NCBI GenBank assembly: GCA_963921425.1
Contig: OY992838.1
Location: 15,066,001 to 15,130,000, forward strand
Length of the DNA stretch: 64,000 nucleotides
Direction of reading: 5' to 3'
Source: Dryas octopetala
Lineage: Eukaryota > Streptophyta > Magnoliopsida > Rosales > Rosaceae
Of this stretch, positions 1 to 10,484 are shown one piece after another. Position numbers and translations under genes: made by a program. The notes below the pieces were generated by a model. It had not been told where the DNA came from, did not search any database, and saw only the letters and a list, made by a program, of their open reading frames with translations. Positions within the stretch are counted from its first letter, which is position 1. Each line of letters begins with the position of its first letter.

Positions 1-482
1 TCCATTGATATTATCTATAGGTTAATGTTTGCATCATATACCACGTATGTGTTTGTGGTATATGTCTGTGCGAGTAAGCATGTACCTGCTCATCTTCTTC
101 TCCAAAGAGATTGTTGTTTTGGTGTCTTTATTTATAAATCCCAATCCTCCGATTTGAAAAAAGCATGTATTTGAGTACATGTATATTTTGTGTAATGTTT
201 ATGAAGTACAAGGACTTTTAGAAGAAAAAAAAAAGTCTACCGTACTTAAAACTAGGAAAAAAACCCTAGTAACTTTTAGCTGTGAAAAGAAAAAATCATG
301 TCATAGTAATTTGGATGAATCTTTGTAGTCCTGCTCTTTCATACCTAAAATCTCAGCCTTGGATAGCTATGAGTACAAAACCATACTCTTTAACTCATAA
401 AAAGTAAGAAAATATGCAAACGTAATAGATAAAAGGTTGTTGAGGTTGGGTTTTCATGTTCTGACCGTTTCTTTCCTCATAT

Positions 483-485
<3 letters not shown>
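1..485. other. 5' flank, no gene seen
   Basis: AT-rich non-coding sequence upstream of the ketoacyl-CoA synthase gene. No convincing coding exon, RNA gene or element end was recognised. It ends at the GA microsatellite. Confidence 0.5.

Positions 486-569
<84 letters not shown>
486..569. repeat. (GA)42 microsatellite in promoter region
   Basis: This is an uninterrupted run of 42 GA dinucleotides. It ends about 65 bp upstream of the TATA box and about 125 bp upstream of the ATG of the KCS gene. GA/CT tracts near plant core promoters can bind BBR/BPC (GAGA-binding) proteins. That role is known for the class and only inferred here. Its length and purity make it likely to vary between alleles. 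Confidence 0.97.
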
Positions 570-571
<2 letters not shown>

Positions 572-634
572 TCTGGAATTGTTTGATTGAACATCAGAAA
601 GATAATTTCCTAACTTCCTCATTGCCTGCTAAGA

Positions 635-643
635 TATATATAA
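635..643 (+). promoter_or_regulatory. TATA box of KCS gene
   Basis: The sequence tatatataa lies 50 bp upstream of the ATG at 693. That spacing predicts a short 5' leader of roughly 20-30 nt. The GA tract lies just upstream. Confidence 0.65.
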
Positions 644-692
644 GCAAAAATATCAGAACAAGCTCCTAGTTAACCCCGTCCAACAAGTTGAA

Positions 693-2054
693 ATGGAGAC
701 TACATTGGTTAGAAGATCCTTTTCATCTATCATTACAGAATTTCCAATCTCCCTCACCCATTTCTTAGCTGCAACTGTTTTGATCATTGCAGTTCTCTAT
801 TTGCTTTTCAGATCCAAGAGTACATACCTTATCGATTTCACCTGCTATCTGCCTCCTGATACCTTGCGGGTTTCAAAATCGAGCTTCATTGAACACCTCG
901 AAAGATCTGGATTTTATGACACAGAATGTGTCAGTTTCCAAGCAAAGGTATTGGAAAGATCAGGCATTGGAGAAGAGACTTGCATGCCTATTTCACTACA
1001 TGAGCTGCCGCCTTGTCTTTCTTCAGTCGGTGCTAGAAAAGAAATTGAAATTGTTCTCTTCACTGTTGTCAAAGACCTGCTTTCCAAGCACAAAATAAAT
1101 CCTAAAAGCATCGACATTCTTGTGTCAAATTGTAGCCTTTTCTGCCCTACACCTTCCATTACATCTACAGTCATAAACAAGTTTGGATTCCGAAGCAACA
1201 TAAAGAGCATCAACCTCAGTGGAATGGGTTGCGGTGCTGGAATCTTGTCAATAAGTTTGGCTAAAGATCTTCTAAAAGTTCAAAAGAATTCCTTGGCTTT
1301 AGTTCTCAGCATGGAAGCTGTAACTCCCAGTGGGTACAAGGGTACAAAAAAATCCATGCTTCTTCCCAACATTTTGTTTCGGATGGGGGGAGCTGCTATT
1401 CTACTATCCAATAGGAAGCAAGACAAGCGAAGAGCTAAGTATAAGCTCCAGCATCTTGTCCGAACGCACATTGGTTCGGATGATCAAGCATACCAATCTG
1501 TTTTCCAGAAACCCGACGAAGCTGGGATTGTTGGGGTCTCACTATCACGGGCTCTTGTACATGTAGCAGCAAAAGCCCTTAAAATTAACATATCAAAGTT
1601 AGGCCCACTTGTGCTACCATATTCGGAGCAGCTCCGATTTGGATGGTCAGTGATTCGCAAGAAACTTTGGCTTTTACCAAGCCAGGAGAGAATCTATGTA
1701 CCAAATTTCAACAAGGCTCTTCAGCATTTCTGTATACATGCTGGTGGAAGAGCAGTGATTGATGGCATAGAAGAGAGTCTCGGACTGAACAAGGAAGATG
1801 GGGAAGCTTCCAGGATGACATTATATAGATTTGGAAATACTTCATCTTCTTCAGTTTGGTATGAGCTCTGCTATTTGGAGGCAAAAGGAAAGATGAAGAA
1901 AGGAAACCATGTGTGGCAAATTGCCTTTGGAAGTGGCTTCAAGTGTAACAGTGCAATTTGGAAATGCATTTCGGATATTGATCCAACAGAAAGAAATGCA
2001 TGGTCAGACAGAATCCATTTGTACCCTATTGAAGAGATCACAAATGTAACCTAA
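693..2054 (+). CDS. 3-ketoacyl-CoA synthase (KCS), intact, single exon
   Basis: This 453-residue condensing enzyme of the ER fatty-acid elongase joins malonyl-CoA to a long-chain acyl-CoA in wax, suberin or VLCFA synthesis. A hydrophobic N-terminal stretch (about residues 22-40) is the membrane anchor. The FAE1/type III polyketide synthase-like domain follows. The catalytic triad is readable: Cys180 in NLSGMGCGAG, His349 in HFCIHAGGRAVID and Asn382 in RFGNTSSSSVWYE. The spacing between them (169 and 33) matches FAE1 within one residue. The conserved RTH..SDD (about 257-263) and the C-terminal GFKCNSAIWKC are present. The protein is shorter than the usual 490-510 aa because the N terminus is compact, as in the short KCS7/15/21-like members; the exact subfamily is not resolved. 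The ATG is chosen because it precedes the anchor and follows the TATA box. No introns, as is usual in the family. Confidence 0.93.
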   Translation: METTLVRRSFSSIITEFPISLTHFLAATVLIIAVLYLLFRSKSTYLIDFTCYLPPDTLRVSKSSFIEHLERSGFYDTECVSFQAKVLERSGIGEETCMPISLHELPPCLSSVGARKEIEIVLFTVVKDLLSKHKINPKSIDILVSNCSLFCPTPSITSTVINKFGFRSNIKSINLSGMGCGAGILSISLAKDLLKVQKNSLALVLSMEAVTPSGYKGTKKSMLLPNILFRMGGAAILLSNRKQDKRRAKYKLQHLVRTHIGSDDQAYQSVFQKPDEAGIVGVSLSRALVHVAAKALKINISKLGPLVLPYSEQLRFGWSVIRKKLWLLPSQERIYVPNFNKALQHFCIHAGGRAVIDGIEESLGLNKEDGEASRMTLYRFGNTSSSSVWYELCYLEAKGKMKKGNHVWQIAFGSGFKCNSAIWKCISDIDPTERNAWSDRIHLYPIEEITNVT

Positions 2055-3840
2055 TGATATCCAATGTGTTGTAGTAACCATTGATCAGAATTGTAACCTT
2101 TATTATTAATTTATTTTCCCTTTTAAATAAGCAATAAGATTTTACAGAAGAACACTTTGTGTCCAGAGAGAATGATGATTTTCAAGAATTAAATACTTTC
2201 ATTCAATGAATAATAATGAATCAATGTACATATTTATACATAACGTTCTAAAAGAAAAATTAGCTAGACAATAAGTAGGTGCATGTGACGATTCGTGTTA
2301 GTGGATCGTGTTTGTGTCCTGTCATTTTGTGTACGTGCTATAGACAAGTCAACTCTAGCCTAACCTATTTAATTAATTGTGTCGAATTACTCGACACTAA
2401 CCCAACCCATTAATTAATCATGTCATATTTTGGTTAACCAACGTATTTTTTGAACTAATAGCAAAAAAACTAAGTCCCCCTTATGTCTAAAGCAAACCTA
2501 TCACTTGTACATTTCTCATAAAATTAGCCTATTCCAATTTATAATGACACAAACTCCTTGATCGAGTTTGGCAACAACATTTCTATTCTTAAAAGGGGAC
2601 AGCCTGCTTTAAGTTAAATGATAAAGTCCTTCGCACCCAACTTTTTCTTCAACAAATTTCGGAGAGAGGAGCCTGTGAAAGCAAAATCGTGACCAAAATT
2701 ATCCCTAAGACTGCTATCAGAACCAACAGATATGGTTTATAGGTAGGTTGATTTTTTTTTTTTTTTGGTCAGAAGGTGGTTGATTCATTTATTACATTTA
2801 GAACGCTAAATACATTACAACTGCATGACTGATGCTAGAATCTAGAGCAATCATGTGACAAATCTTAGCCATGCAAAATGCCTATTGCATCAGAAAAAGA
2901 AATAACAACGTTAAGAGAAGAAAAAGAAAAGAGAAAAACATATTCATGCACCATCTGAGTTTATGATACTCATAGCCCATTCAGTAGTCAAAGATTCACT
3001 AACTGTCACCACGAAAAAGTAGGTCAATTTACATAGCAAAAGAATTAGAACAGAATTCCAATATCTGATTACATGCACTCAAGGCTATACAATTAGCATA
3101 ATTCAATTATTGCACTTCATATTGGGATCAGTCAAAACCAATCAAAGAAGGAAGCATTCCGATACAACAAACAACTGACTCATAAATGTGAAAAGACATG
3201 TTATACTAGCAGTGTCAACCTTCAGTATTAAATTACACTTCTCACATATAGTAAGGCCAAGATGGAAGGTACCTGGAATTCCACAGTTTTCACTCAGTTA
3301 TCCTTCTTAGAAATCATACAGTATCCACAGTTTTCACTCAGTTATCCTGCAATAAACAGAGCTACCTAAAGAGGTATTAATCATATCGCTCATCCTCATC
3401 CCTATCCCCAACCCAAAGACTCAGGGATCCTGTTTAAAGAACTGTATTCAATGGCCAAACTTTTACAAACTAATAAAATTATAGGCAAAAGAAAAATATT
3501 AAGAAAAATATAATCTATTTGGTCCATTGCATCACATATTCCTGCCCAAAAACCTAATATTGAAGCCAACATTTACTTTAAGAAAGAGAATCTGTCATTA
3601 AATAGATCAGAAAATCATCAGTCAGTCAAATTTCAAACTTTTTTGGCAAACATTTATCCTAGTGACTTGTAACATTCATTATTCAAGTAAGAGAGCAACT
3701 AACAGTTAAGCCCGAAAGCGCTGCAGCTTTTGTATTGTAAAAGTTCCAACAGCCAGCATTCCCTTCATTTTTTCACTTCTCTCAGAATGCTCCTCTTTTT
3801 CTTCTGTCTATTGAAGCCAAATGTGCCTATGCAATAAACA
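2055..3840. other. Intergenic, weak repeat traces
   Basis: The KCS 3' UTR with AATAA-like signals near 2126-2139 is followed by non-coding DNA. Around 2285-2440 there are short inverted gtcgtgt/acacgac-like words typical of old MITE debris. A 24-bp word beginning tccacagttttcactc occurs twice (near 3280 and 3325). No gene was recognised. Confidence 0.45.
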
Positions 3841-3842
3841 AT

Positions 3843-3968
3843 ACAAGGGTAGCGCTCACCCATCCCATTAAAAATCCCCATTTATGTTCAGGTGGGATTC
3901 AATCCCAAGTCCTTAGGCAATGCCAAAGGACTTTAGCAACTAAGCTAGCTGCCTAACTGTACCTCTCT
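3843..3968 (-). mobile_element. tRNA-derived SINE-like element
   Basis: On the minus strand a box A-like word TAGCTTAGTTGC (3947-3936) is followed 30 bp later by a box B-like word GGATTGAATCC (3905-3895). This is the RNA polymerase III promoter layout of a tRNA-derived SINE. A non-tRNA body and tail (ending near 3843) follow. It lies in the remains of a PPR gene. No target duplication was identified, so the ends are approximate. Confidence 0.5.
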
Positions 3969-4218
3969 CAGGGAGCTTTCATTTGTTTCCTAACAGCATA
4001 AACAACAATACACACCATATATTTTCCTTCACTAATACAACATAGAGGCAAGTAAATTGACAAAGGACAGCTTGAACAGAATCCCTACAGTCATATTAAT
4101 GTTCAAATTTGGAAGCCAGTTCTTTGTTTACTTTTCTTTTTTATTGAAGAGAATGCAAGTAAAATGGCAGTGTTCAACAAGTATACTCAGGATGATGCAT
4201 CCTGTAAGAACATAATAC

Positions 4219-5927
4219 CTCATCTGGTTGGTAGCCTTTGTTGTGCATGTCCTCTATGGTCTGATAAGCAAGCAACTATAGCTTCTCCTTGCAGAAATAC
4301 TTTATGAAGATATGAAAGGTATTATAATCAGGAGTGATTTTTAATTCATCCATTTTTCTTGGCATTTCCTACACTATCCATTTCACCTGCTCTGCAATAT
4401 ACACAGATCATTGTATTCAACATAACCAAGTCATATCTGCCATGAGTTCCCTTAAAATCCTTAGCCAACTGCTTTGCATCTTCCAGAAGCCCACCTCGGC
4501 AGAAAGCTGAAATCATGATACTGTATGATCGAATAGCCATCTGCAAGTGCGAAAAAATCATAAATTTTCAGGACTGAACACAGAAACTTAGATTTCTGCA
4601 TAGGAAGCAAAATTCTTCAGAAAAGACAAATTCAAAGGAAGTATCTCTCAAAGCTCCAAAAATATGTATACTGCTTTCAGACGTCACTTATTTTTACAGA
4701 ATAGGGATTCATGCACAAGTTTTCTGTTTCTATGTAAGAGCAAGTATTTTGCTAATATAATTTAAGAAGACGTTATTTAAATACAAAGATTTACTCTTCA
4801 AATTGTGAGTGGAAATTTATACGGGGAATAGAGGAAGAATAATAAATGGCATCTTTAGCTTGTTCATAACTTATAAATACTTTTGAAGACACAAAAATGC
4901 ATAATTCAGTTTGGCCTAAGTCATTTAGTGAATTGTGTGTCACAAGTAATAATACATCTATTCAAAATAACAGGAAAGCCTTCTTTGAGGATTTGTCAGA
5001 TACCAGATCGGATGGATTTCTCCTTCATTTCATCAAAAACCAATTTAGCATCATGTATACGCCCAGCCTTAGCAAGGGCATCCATCAATAAACAGTATGG
5101 CATCTACAAATAGACTTAATTCGATGAGCTAAAAAAGAACATAACAAAAAAATAATAATTTAAGAGACAACTAAGAAAATGCAGTTACTGAAGCATAAAA
5201 CTTTGTATAAATTTTCCAAGAAAAAACACACATACAAAAGCCATAGGAGCATTGTCAAATTATGGTGGTCCAATATTTGACAAGCAAGCGTTGCATTACT
5301 GTAAACCAAACAAAGATTACTTGGTAGTGTCACTAATTAAGAAAGCACAAGATGTTTGAAAGGTAAGATACAGAGAGATTTTTTGAAAAGGAGACAAATT
5401 TTATTGAGATAAGATACAGAAAGATCATTGCAAAGAATACCACAATAGCATTTTAAAAGTTATTTTCGTAAATGACTGAAGGGAATAAAGTTATAGGCAA
5501 TGAGACCAAAGTTAATACCATGCAAGCAACCAAACAAAGGTTTTAAAAGGGAACGGGAATCAAAGCCTTACAAATGGTTCTAAAAAAGATAAATATTCAT
5601 AGCATTTAAACATCAAAACTTTTTTTCGGCCTAAATTTCTTCTTGTCAGTTTCTTATTTAACTTATTAGATAATCTCGTGAAGATTACATACTTTTGCGA
5701 TTTCATAAGCTGCCCTATTTGGCTCTGAAGCACTCTTTACAAAGAGAAAATCATACCAATGACAAGAAAGGTAAATCTTGGGTTTTTAAACTAATGATTC
5801 AGAGGTAAAGATCTTAGTGGACCTCATCTTTAGCATAGCCCAAAGCTTCCAGTTCAGCTAATAATTCTCTTGATTTTTCGAACAGCCCTCCTCTGACATA
5901 AACCTTCAATAAAGTTGTCAAAATAAC
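4219..5927 (-). pseudogene. Decayed PPR protein gene (P-type), three visible exons
   Basis: This is the relic of an intron-containing pentatricopeptide-repeat protein, an organellar RNA-binding family. The style recalls the Arabidopsis At1g10910 (EMB3103) type, but that match is from memory. Visible exons on the minus strand are 5927-5823 (35 codons, exactly one repeat, VILTTLLKVYVRGGLFEKS..), 5103-5004 (YCLLMDALAKAGRIHDAK..) and 4540-4219 (SYSIMISAFCRGGLLEDAK.. then TPDYNTFHIFIKYFCKEK..). All three have AG acceptors and GT donors. The third exon carries a one-base frame slip near its start (between DGYS and SYSIM), a second slip around 4355 and an in-frame TAG near 4272. The large 5' exon and the 3' end were not found. 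A TRIM and a LINE fragment lie upstream. It is a 5'-truncated, non-functional relic. Confidence 0.72.
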
Positions 5928-6246
5928 CTGCAAGTGTTTGCAGCATGATCAGGAGGATACATTATCACTTAAGTGACGAAGCTGCATCAAAATTTGGCAT
6001 AGAATAAATAGGTTGACAAGATCAGGATATTAGTAGGTACAAGGCTGCCCATTGCATGTACTAATAAAATAAGCCGCACTTATGTTACCGTTTGTGAACC
6101 AGATACTATAAAAGCATCTAAGCAAAATTTCAACCACACTGATTGATTTCTCTTCAATGATAATTAGGCCTAAAACATAAGAAAAATTGTATCGACCAAA
6201 AGAATGAACTGACAAACACTACTTCCGGAATGCAGGTACTGGGGAT

Positions 6247-6525
6247 CGTTAGAATATAAAATAATTATTGGCCCACACATCTTAATAGTTTAAGCTATTG
6301 GGAATAGTGATAAACCAACAAACTTTATTATGGCATCAAACCAGAAGATACTGAGTTCAAATCACTGCAGTTGCAACCTCTTAATATAAGTTGAACTCCA
6401 CATCTTGAGTTCTAGTGGTGGAGAGAGGCCAACATGTGAGGGAGAGTGTTAGAATATATGATAATTTTGGTCCACATCCTAATAGCCTAAGCTTTTGGGA
6501 TATTGGTAAACCAACAAAGTTTATC
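6247..6525 (+). mobile_element. TRIM-like miniature LTR element
   Basis: Two direct repeats of about 80 bp start with (t/c)gttagaatata at 6247 and 6447. The first is followed at 6331 by tggcatcaaac, resembling the initiator-tRNA-Met primer site (TGGTATCAGA). The second is preceded by the purine run gagggagag (about 6438-6446), a likely polypurine tract. The whole unit is about 280 bp with no coding capacity. This fits a terminal-repeat retrotransposon in miniature. It is an old non-autonomous fossil. Confidence 0.55.
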
Positions 6526-7045
6526 ATTAATCTAAATTACCTTAATATAATACTTAAAAACTACATCAACATTAATTCCAGGATATGGTGTTTGCTCAAA
6601 CCTAATTCGGAAGTCTTGTTAATTAGTTACAACACTTAAGGGAAAGAGGATCTGAACTTTAGAACATCCTTTCTAGAGGAAAGACGTGGGTACCAACTAG
6701 GCCAACAATGCAAACCTATTTAGAAAATGTAGACATTGACATCTTGTTTATAATAATTAATAAAACAAGAATAAATAAAGATTCTCAGGGGAACTACTCT
6801 CTTTATCTTACTGACCAAAATATATACAAGGTACAGCTTTGAAGCTTGGATATCCACGCAGTTCTTACCTCAATAAGCAAAGACAGTAATTTTGATTTTG
6901 ATTTTGTTTCTTAAAGAAACATACTTCTATTAATAGAAAATAAATGTACACATTGGATAAGCTACCCACTATCGCAGAAGCTAAAAACTTGTAAACAGCA
7001 ATTAAACAAAACAGCAGCAGAACATACCATCAAGAATCTAAGACA

Positions 7046-7530
7046 CTACAGCCTTCCAATCCAGCATAATGATAGCAAAAGAAAAGTCTCTAAGCTCCGA
7101 AGAAACCGAAACCCATAGGGAACCCCAGATTCGGACTCTTTCCCACATAATTTCAATGGTCCCCAATAACACACCCCTCTTCTTCCCTCCAAAAAAATGA
7201 TACCTCTTGGACCAGCACTAGAGGCTTGGATTTCCCACTTCAGATCAGACTCCTTAGAGAGTCGCGACCAAAAGGACGTTGCAACTGGACAATGCAAAAA
7301 CAAATGATCAGCACTCTCGGCTTCCTTCTTGCACATCACACAACAATGTGGAGAAAGACAAAACGAAGGTCTTCCTTTGAACCATATCACAAGTATTAAC
7401 TTTCCCATGAGCAATAATCCAAGCTTACCTTTGAAGGTCTTCCTTGTACCAAGTGGCTGAGAGTTACCAAGCAACCTTGGCCTCTTGGCAGGAGGTTCGC
7501 TGCCCAAGAGCGCCAGAGCTAGAAGCGGCA
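7046..7530 (-). mobile_element. LINE (L1-like) ORF2 C-terminal fragment
   Basis: The minus-strand frame contains a reverse-transcriptase zinc-binding domain: CVMCKKEAESADHLFLHC followed by PVATSFWSRL. This C-x2-C ... H-x4-C pattern (zf-RVT) sits at the C-terminal end of plant L1-type ORF2. Upstream, the GKL..VIWFKGRPSFCLSP stretch is the usual 'HGK..T.DMVQRR.P.LCLSP' segment in a shifted frame, so the copy is decayed as well as 5'-truncated. Only the last part of the element is present. It lies just upstream of the PPR relic. Confidence 0.75.
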
Positions 7531-8520
7531 GCCATTAAGTGGAGAATTTCTACAGTGTCCACCTCCTCCTATCCTGCCGGGCAGATGGAACAATAGTTGA
7601 AGATAATAATTGAAATCCCTGATTCTAATTTTGAAAGTATAATATATTTCCTAGGTAGCAATTATTGGTAGATGGGTCCAAATTCTTTAAATATGGTTTC
7701 TTGGTCTTGTAGCAAATTCTGCAGTTGTTTACTGATTGGGCTACTAATAAATAGGCATTTGCTTACTTTTGCTTACTTTTGGTTTGTTTATCACTTTGAA
7801 GTCTGTTGGTTCTTGTTAGCCACAAAGGTTGTCAATTTCCTTGGATTTGGTTGATTCTTATCTTTTTTAACAAGTTCTATAAAACTTGTATGGTCACGCT
7901 TTTGGGTCAGGTGTGTATGGTGACACCTTTGGGTAAGGTGAACCGAGCAAAGGATCTGGTGGTTTGGTGATTTTTACACCTACTCAAATTTTCATGTAGA
8001 GGGACATGGTGATCATTGAGGTTCTGTCTGACGACGAGACCCCTTCGACCTTGACCACTATTGGATATCTGAGCTTCACGAAACTAGCGAATGAGGGTTG
8101 GACTAAGTAGATTTGTTATTTTCGTCATTTTTTAAGATTTGTTTGTTGGCTCATTAAATTTTTAGTTGCATTGTCACACATGAGACTTTCTATCTGCCAG
8201 ACTAATTCGGGGGTGTGATGGGTCAACCCCGGTTGGTTTGACTAATAAATTGACCACCTTTGACCTCGGTTGACCAATGAGTCTAGATCTTGTAATTTAG
8301 CAAATTGATTAATTGTTAATCAACTTGAGCCTAATTTTAATAACTTGTTTGGTGAAAGCTCCGCTAGATACCTCTGTTCACCCGCCTTTTATCCAAGGGT
8401 AGATTAGTAAACTATTAAGCTTGTGCTTTTCAATCAATATGGGGTAAAGGCGTCAGAGGTGGCGATCAAATCTATGTTAATAGAAATATATGGAATTTAA
8501 TAAAATGAAAATCAATACAT
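7531..8520. other. Intergenic, no gene seen
   Basis: AT-rich non-coding DNA. Short repeated phrases such as gcttacttttg and ttgggt(c/a)aggtg occur between 7750 and 7940. No exon or element end could be supported. Confidence 0.4.
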
Positions 8521-8729
8521 TCTTATTGAAGGAATACATGCATCCATCTCAAAACCAATTGACAATAGAAGGCGTAACATAAACCCTTATAAACCACTAT
8601 GCAAGGTTATAATATTTCAATGTGAAATAACACTTCACATTCTCACACACCTCCGCACGTGTAGCGTCACTTTAAGCCAAACACGTGAACAACTCATACT
8701 TATATTGAGTGATATGGAGCACGTGTGGC

Positions 8730-9103
8730 TAAGGCTGACATTTTATACTGAAATACCAAAAAAAAAGAAAACCGCCTACCAAACCGATCCAAACCGATTG
8801 GTTCGATTTTGTTGTTGTCTTTTCGGTTTCGGTTGGTGAACCGTTCCGAACCGCCACGATCGGGGTCGGAAACTGCATGGAAACCACCCCTCAAGAAACA
8901 CCAAAAACCCCGACCAACCCCTCTAATACCGCCGACTGATCCCTACCAATCCCGAAAAATTGGTTACAGACCTCAATCGGTTCAGCGCGCGGCGGGTCTT
9001 TTTTGTTGGCACCGGTGTTTCGGTTCCGTCAAACCGATGTTTCAATAGTCGGTAGTTGGCATCGGTGTATCGGTTCAATTACTAACCGCGATTCCACCCT
9101 TAC
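8730..9103. mobile_element. hAT-type MITE nested in the TRIM
   Basis: This 374-bp insert is flanked by the 8-bp duplication cgtgtggc (8722-8729 and 9104-9111). Its ends form an imperfect 12-bp inverted repeat, TAAGGCTGACAT / TAAGGGTGGAAT. Eight-bp duplications with such ends are the hAT signature. The interior is rich in ccgaaccg/cggttcgg words and has no transposase, so it is non-autonomous. The surrounding TRIM copies lack it, which confirms the insertion. Confidence 0.8.
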
Positions 9104-9464
9104 GTGTGGCCACTAGACCTAACATACATAGCTGAACCTGATCTGATACCATGAAAAAATCTAAGCATCCATCTTAAAACCAATTGACAATAGGAGAAGT
9201 AGATCAAGACCCTTATATGCTACAATACAAGGTTATAATTTTTCAATGTAGGACACACGCCCCCGCAAGTGTGGCGTCACTAAAGCCAAACACATGAACA
9301 ACTCATACTTAAATTGGGTGACGTGGAGTATGTGTGGTCATTCGACCTAACACACGTGGGTGAACCTACTCTGATACCATGAAGGAATCAAGGCATTCAT
9401 TCCAAAACCAATTGGCAATAAGAGGAGTAGCCCAAACCCTTATAAGCCACTGTAAGGTTATAAT

Positions 9465-9909
9465 TACAAATAAGTCAATAAAAAATTTGAAAATTGCAAA
9501 AAGGTCAATACCAAAGTTTCTATCTCATTTTAGTCAATCATATAATTTCATAAATTACATTTTGATTAATAGCCCTGCGGGCCCCAGCTCATTATTAGTT
9601 TTTCTCTGAGTTCATTTTACCCTTTTGCCCCAGTTCATTGTTTTTATTTTAATAATTTAGTTAGTTTATTACCTTTAATTTGGACACGTGTCAGCTTATG
9701 GTTAATTTTGACCTTTTTATAATTTTTTGAAATTTCCATGGTAATGGCAGTGGCTATAATTTCTAGTATTTGTTATGTCTTCTTTTATATAATGCATAAT
9801 TTCATTTAATTCATTTTAGTCAATGGTGACTATTTTGGAATTTAGGAAATGTTCATTGACCTATTTGTAATTATGAAATGTTTTACTGACTTTTTTATAA
9901 ATAGTCCTA
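9465..9909. mobile_element. MITE with ~50-bp inverted ends, nested in the third TRIM LTR
   Basis: The left end (tacaaataagtcaataaaa..) matches the reverse complement of the right end (ttataaaaaagtcagtaaaa..), including a shared caaa.aggtcaat. A tataat word is repeated at both junctions (9459-9464, 9910-9915). The TRIM LTR sequence continues on either side. Its superfamily is not certain; the AT-rich duplication is too short to decide. Confidence 0.65.
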
Positions 9910-9949
9910 TATAATATTCCAATGTGGGACAACACTTCACATTCTCACA

Positions 9950-10484
9950 CTTATGTTATTTGATTGAGCTATTCTTCATGGTCATCTAGTTCAATGGTTC
10001 ATGCACCACAAATGACGTGTCTCAAAGAAATGTCCACAAAGAAGTCGACCTAAACAAGATTATAACGGAGGGGTCGAAATGTGCTATCAAGAGGCAATAT
10101 TCGACAATCTTCCCTTGCTATCCCTAGGTGGCCGGCGGCAATGAGGGTGGGTTCTTTTCTCTCTTGAACTCTCAGAAAAACTCTCAAAACATACTCTCTA
10201 TCTTATGTCTCAGGACTAATACTTACCTAGAATCTTACTATTTCTCATCGACGAGGATAACTCTCATATTTATAATAGGAGTATTAAAATCAACTCCCAT
10301 TATCCTAGGGAGTGCCGACCATGTTGAGGGATTGGGTTGTTGGAATTTTATCCACTTTTCATATTCAATAAATAAATACATAAAATCCAAAAGGCCTATA
10401 ATAATCCTAGCCAAAATAATAATCTGATAAATATACTTTGGGCCTAATTGAACTTCTAAACTCTTCAGTTAGCCTAATAAATAC
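9950..10484. other. Intergenic, unassigned
   Basis: Non-coding DNA with no recognisable exon. Phrases such as ggccggcggcaatgag near 10131 could be debris of an LTR element, but no boundary is visible. Confidence 0.35.

Larger units (their letters stand above)
8526..9949 (-). mobile_element. TRIM with three LTRs and two internal regions (tandem fossil)
   Basis: The order is LTR, internal, LTR, internal, LTR. The LTR starts (plus strand, TGAA..) are at 8526, 9152 and 9380. Just before the second and third is ctgatacca, which on the minus strand reads TGGTATCAG, the initiator-tRNA-Met primer site. The internal regions share gtgtggcgtcact..aaagccaaacac. There is no coding capacity, so it is a terminal-repeat retrotransposon in miniature. 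The outer ends may share a short ctta duplication (8522-8525, 9950-9953). The first internal region is split by a hAT-type MITE and the third LTR by another MITE, so the TRIM is older than both. Confidence 0.7.

Noticed and set aside
395-622. Open frame made of Ser-Leu repeats on the minus strand
   Set aside because: It is only the translation of the (GA)42 tract; no conserved domain or gene structure.
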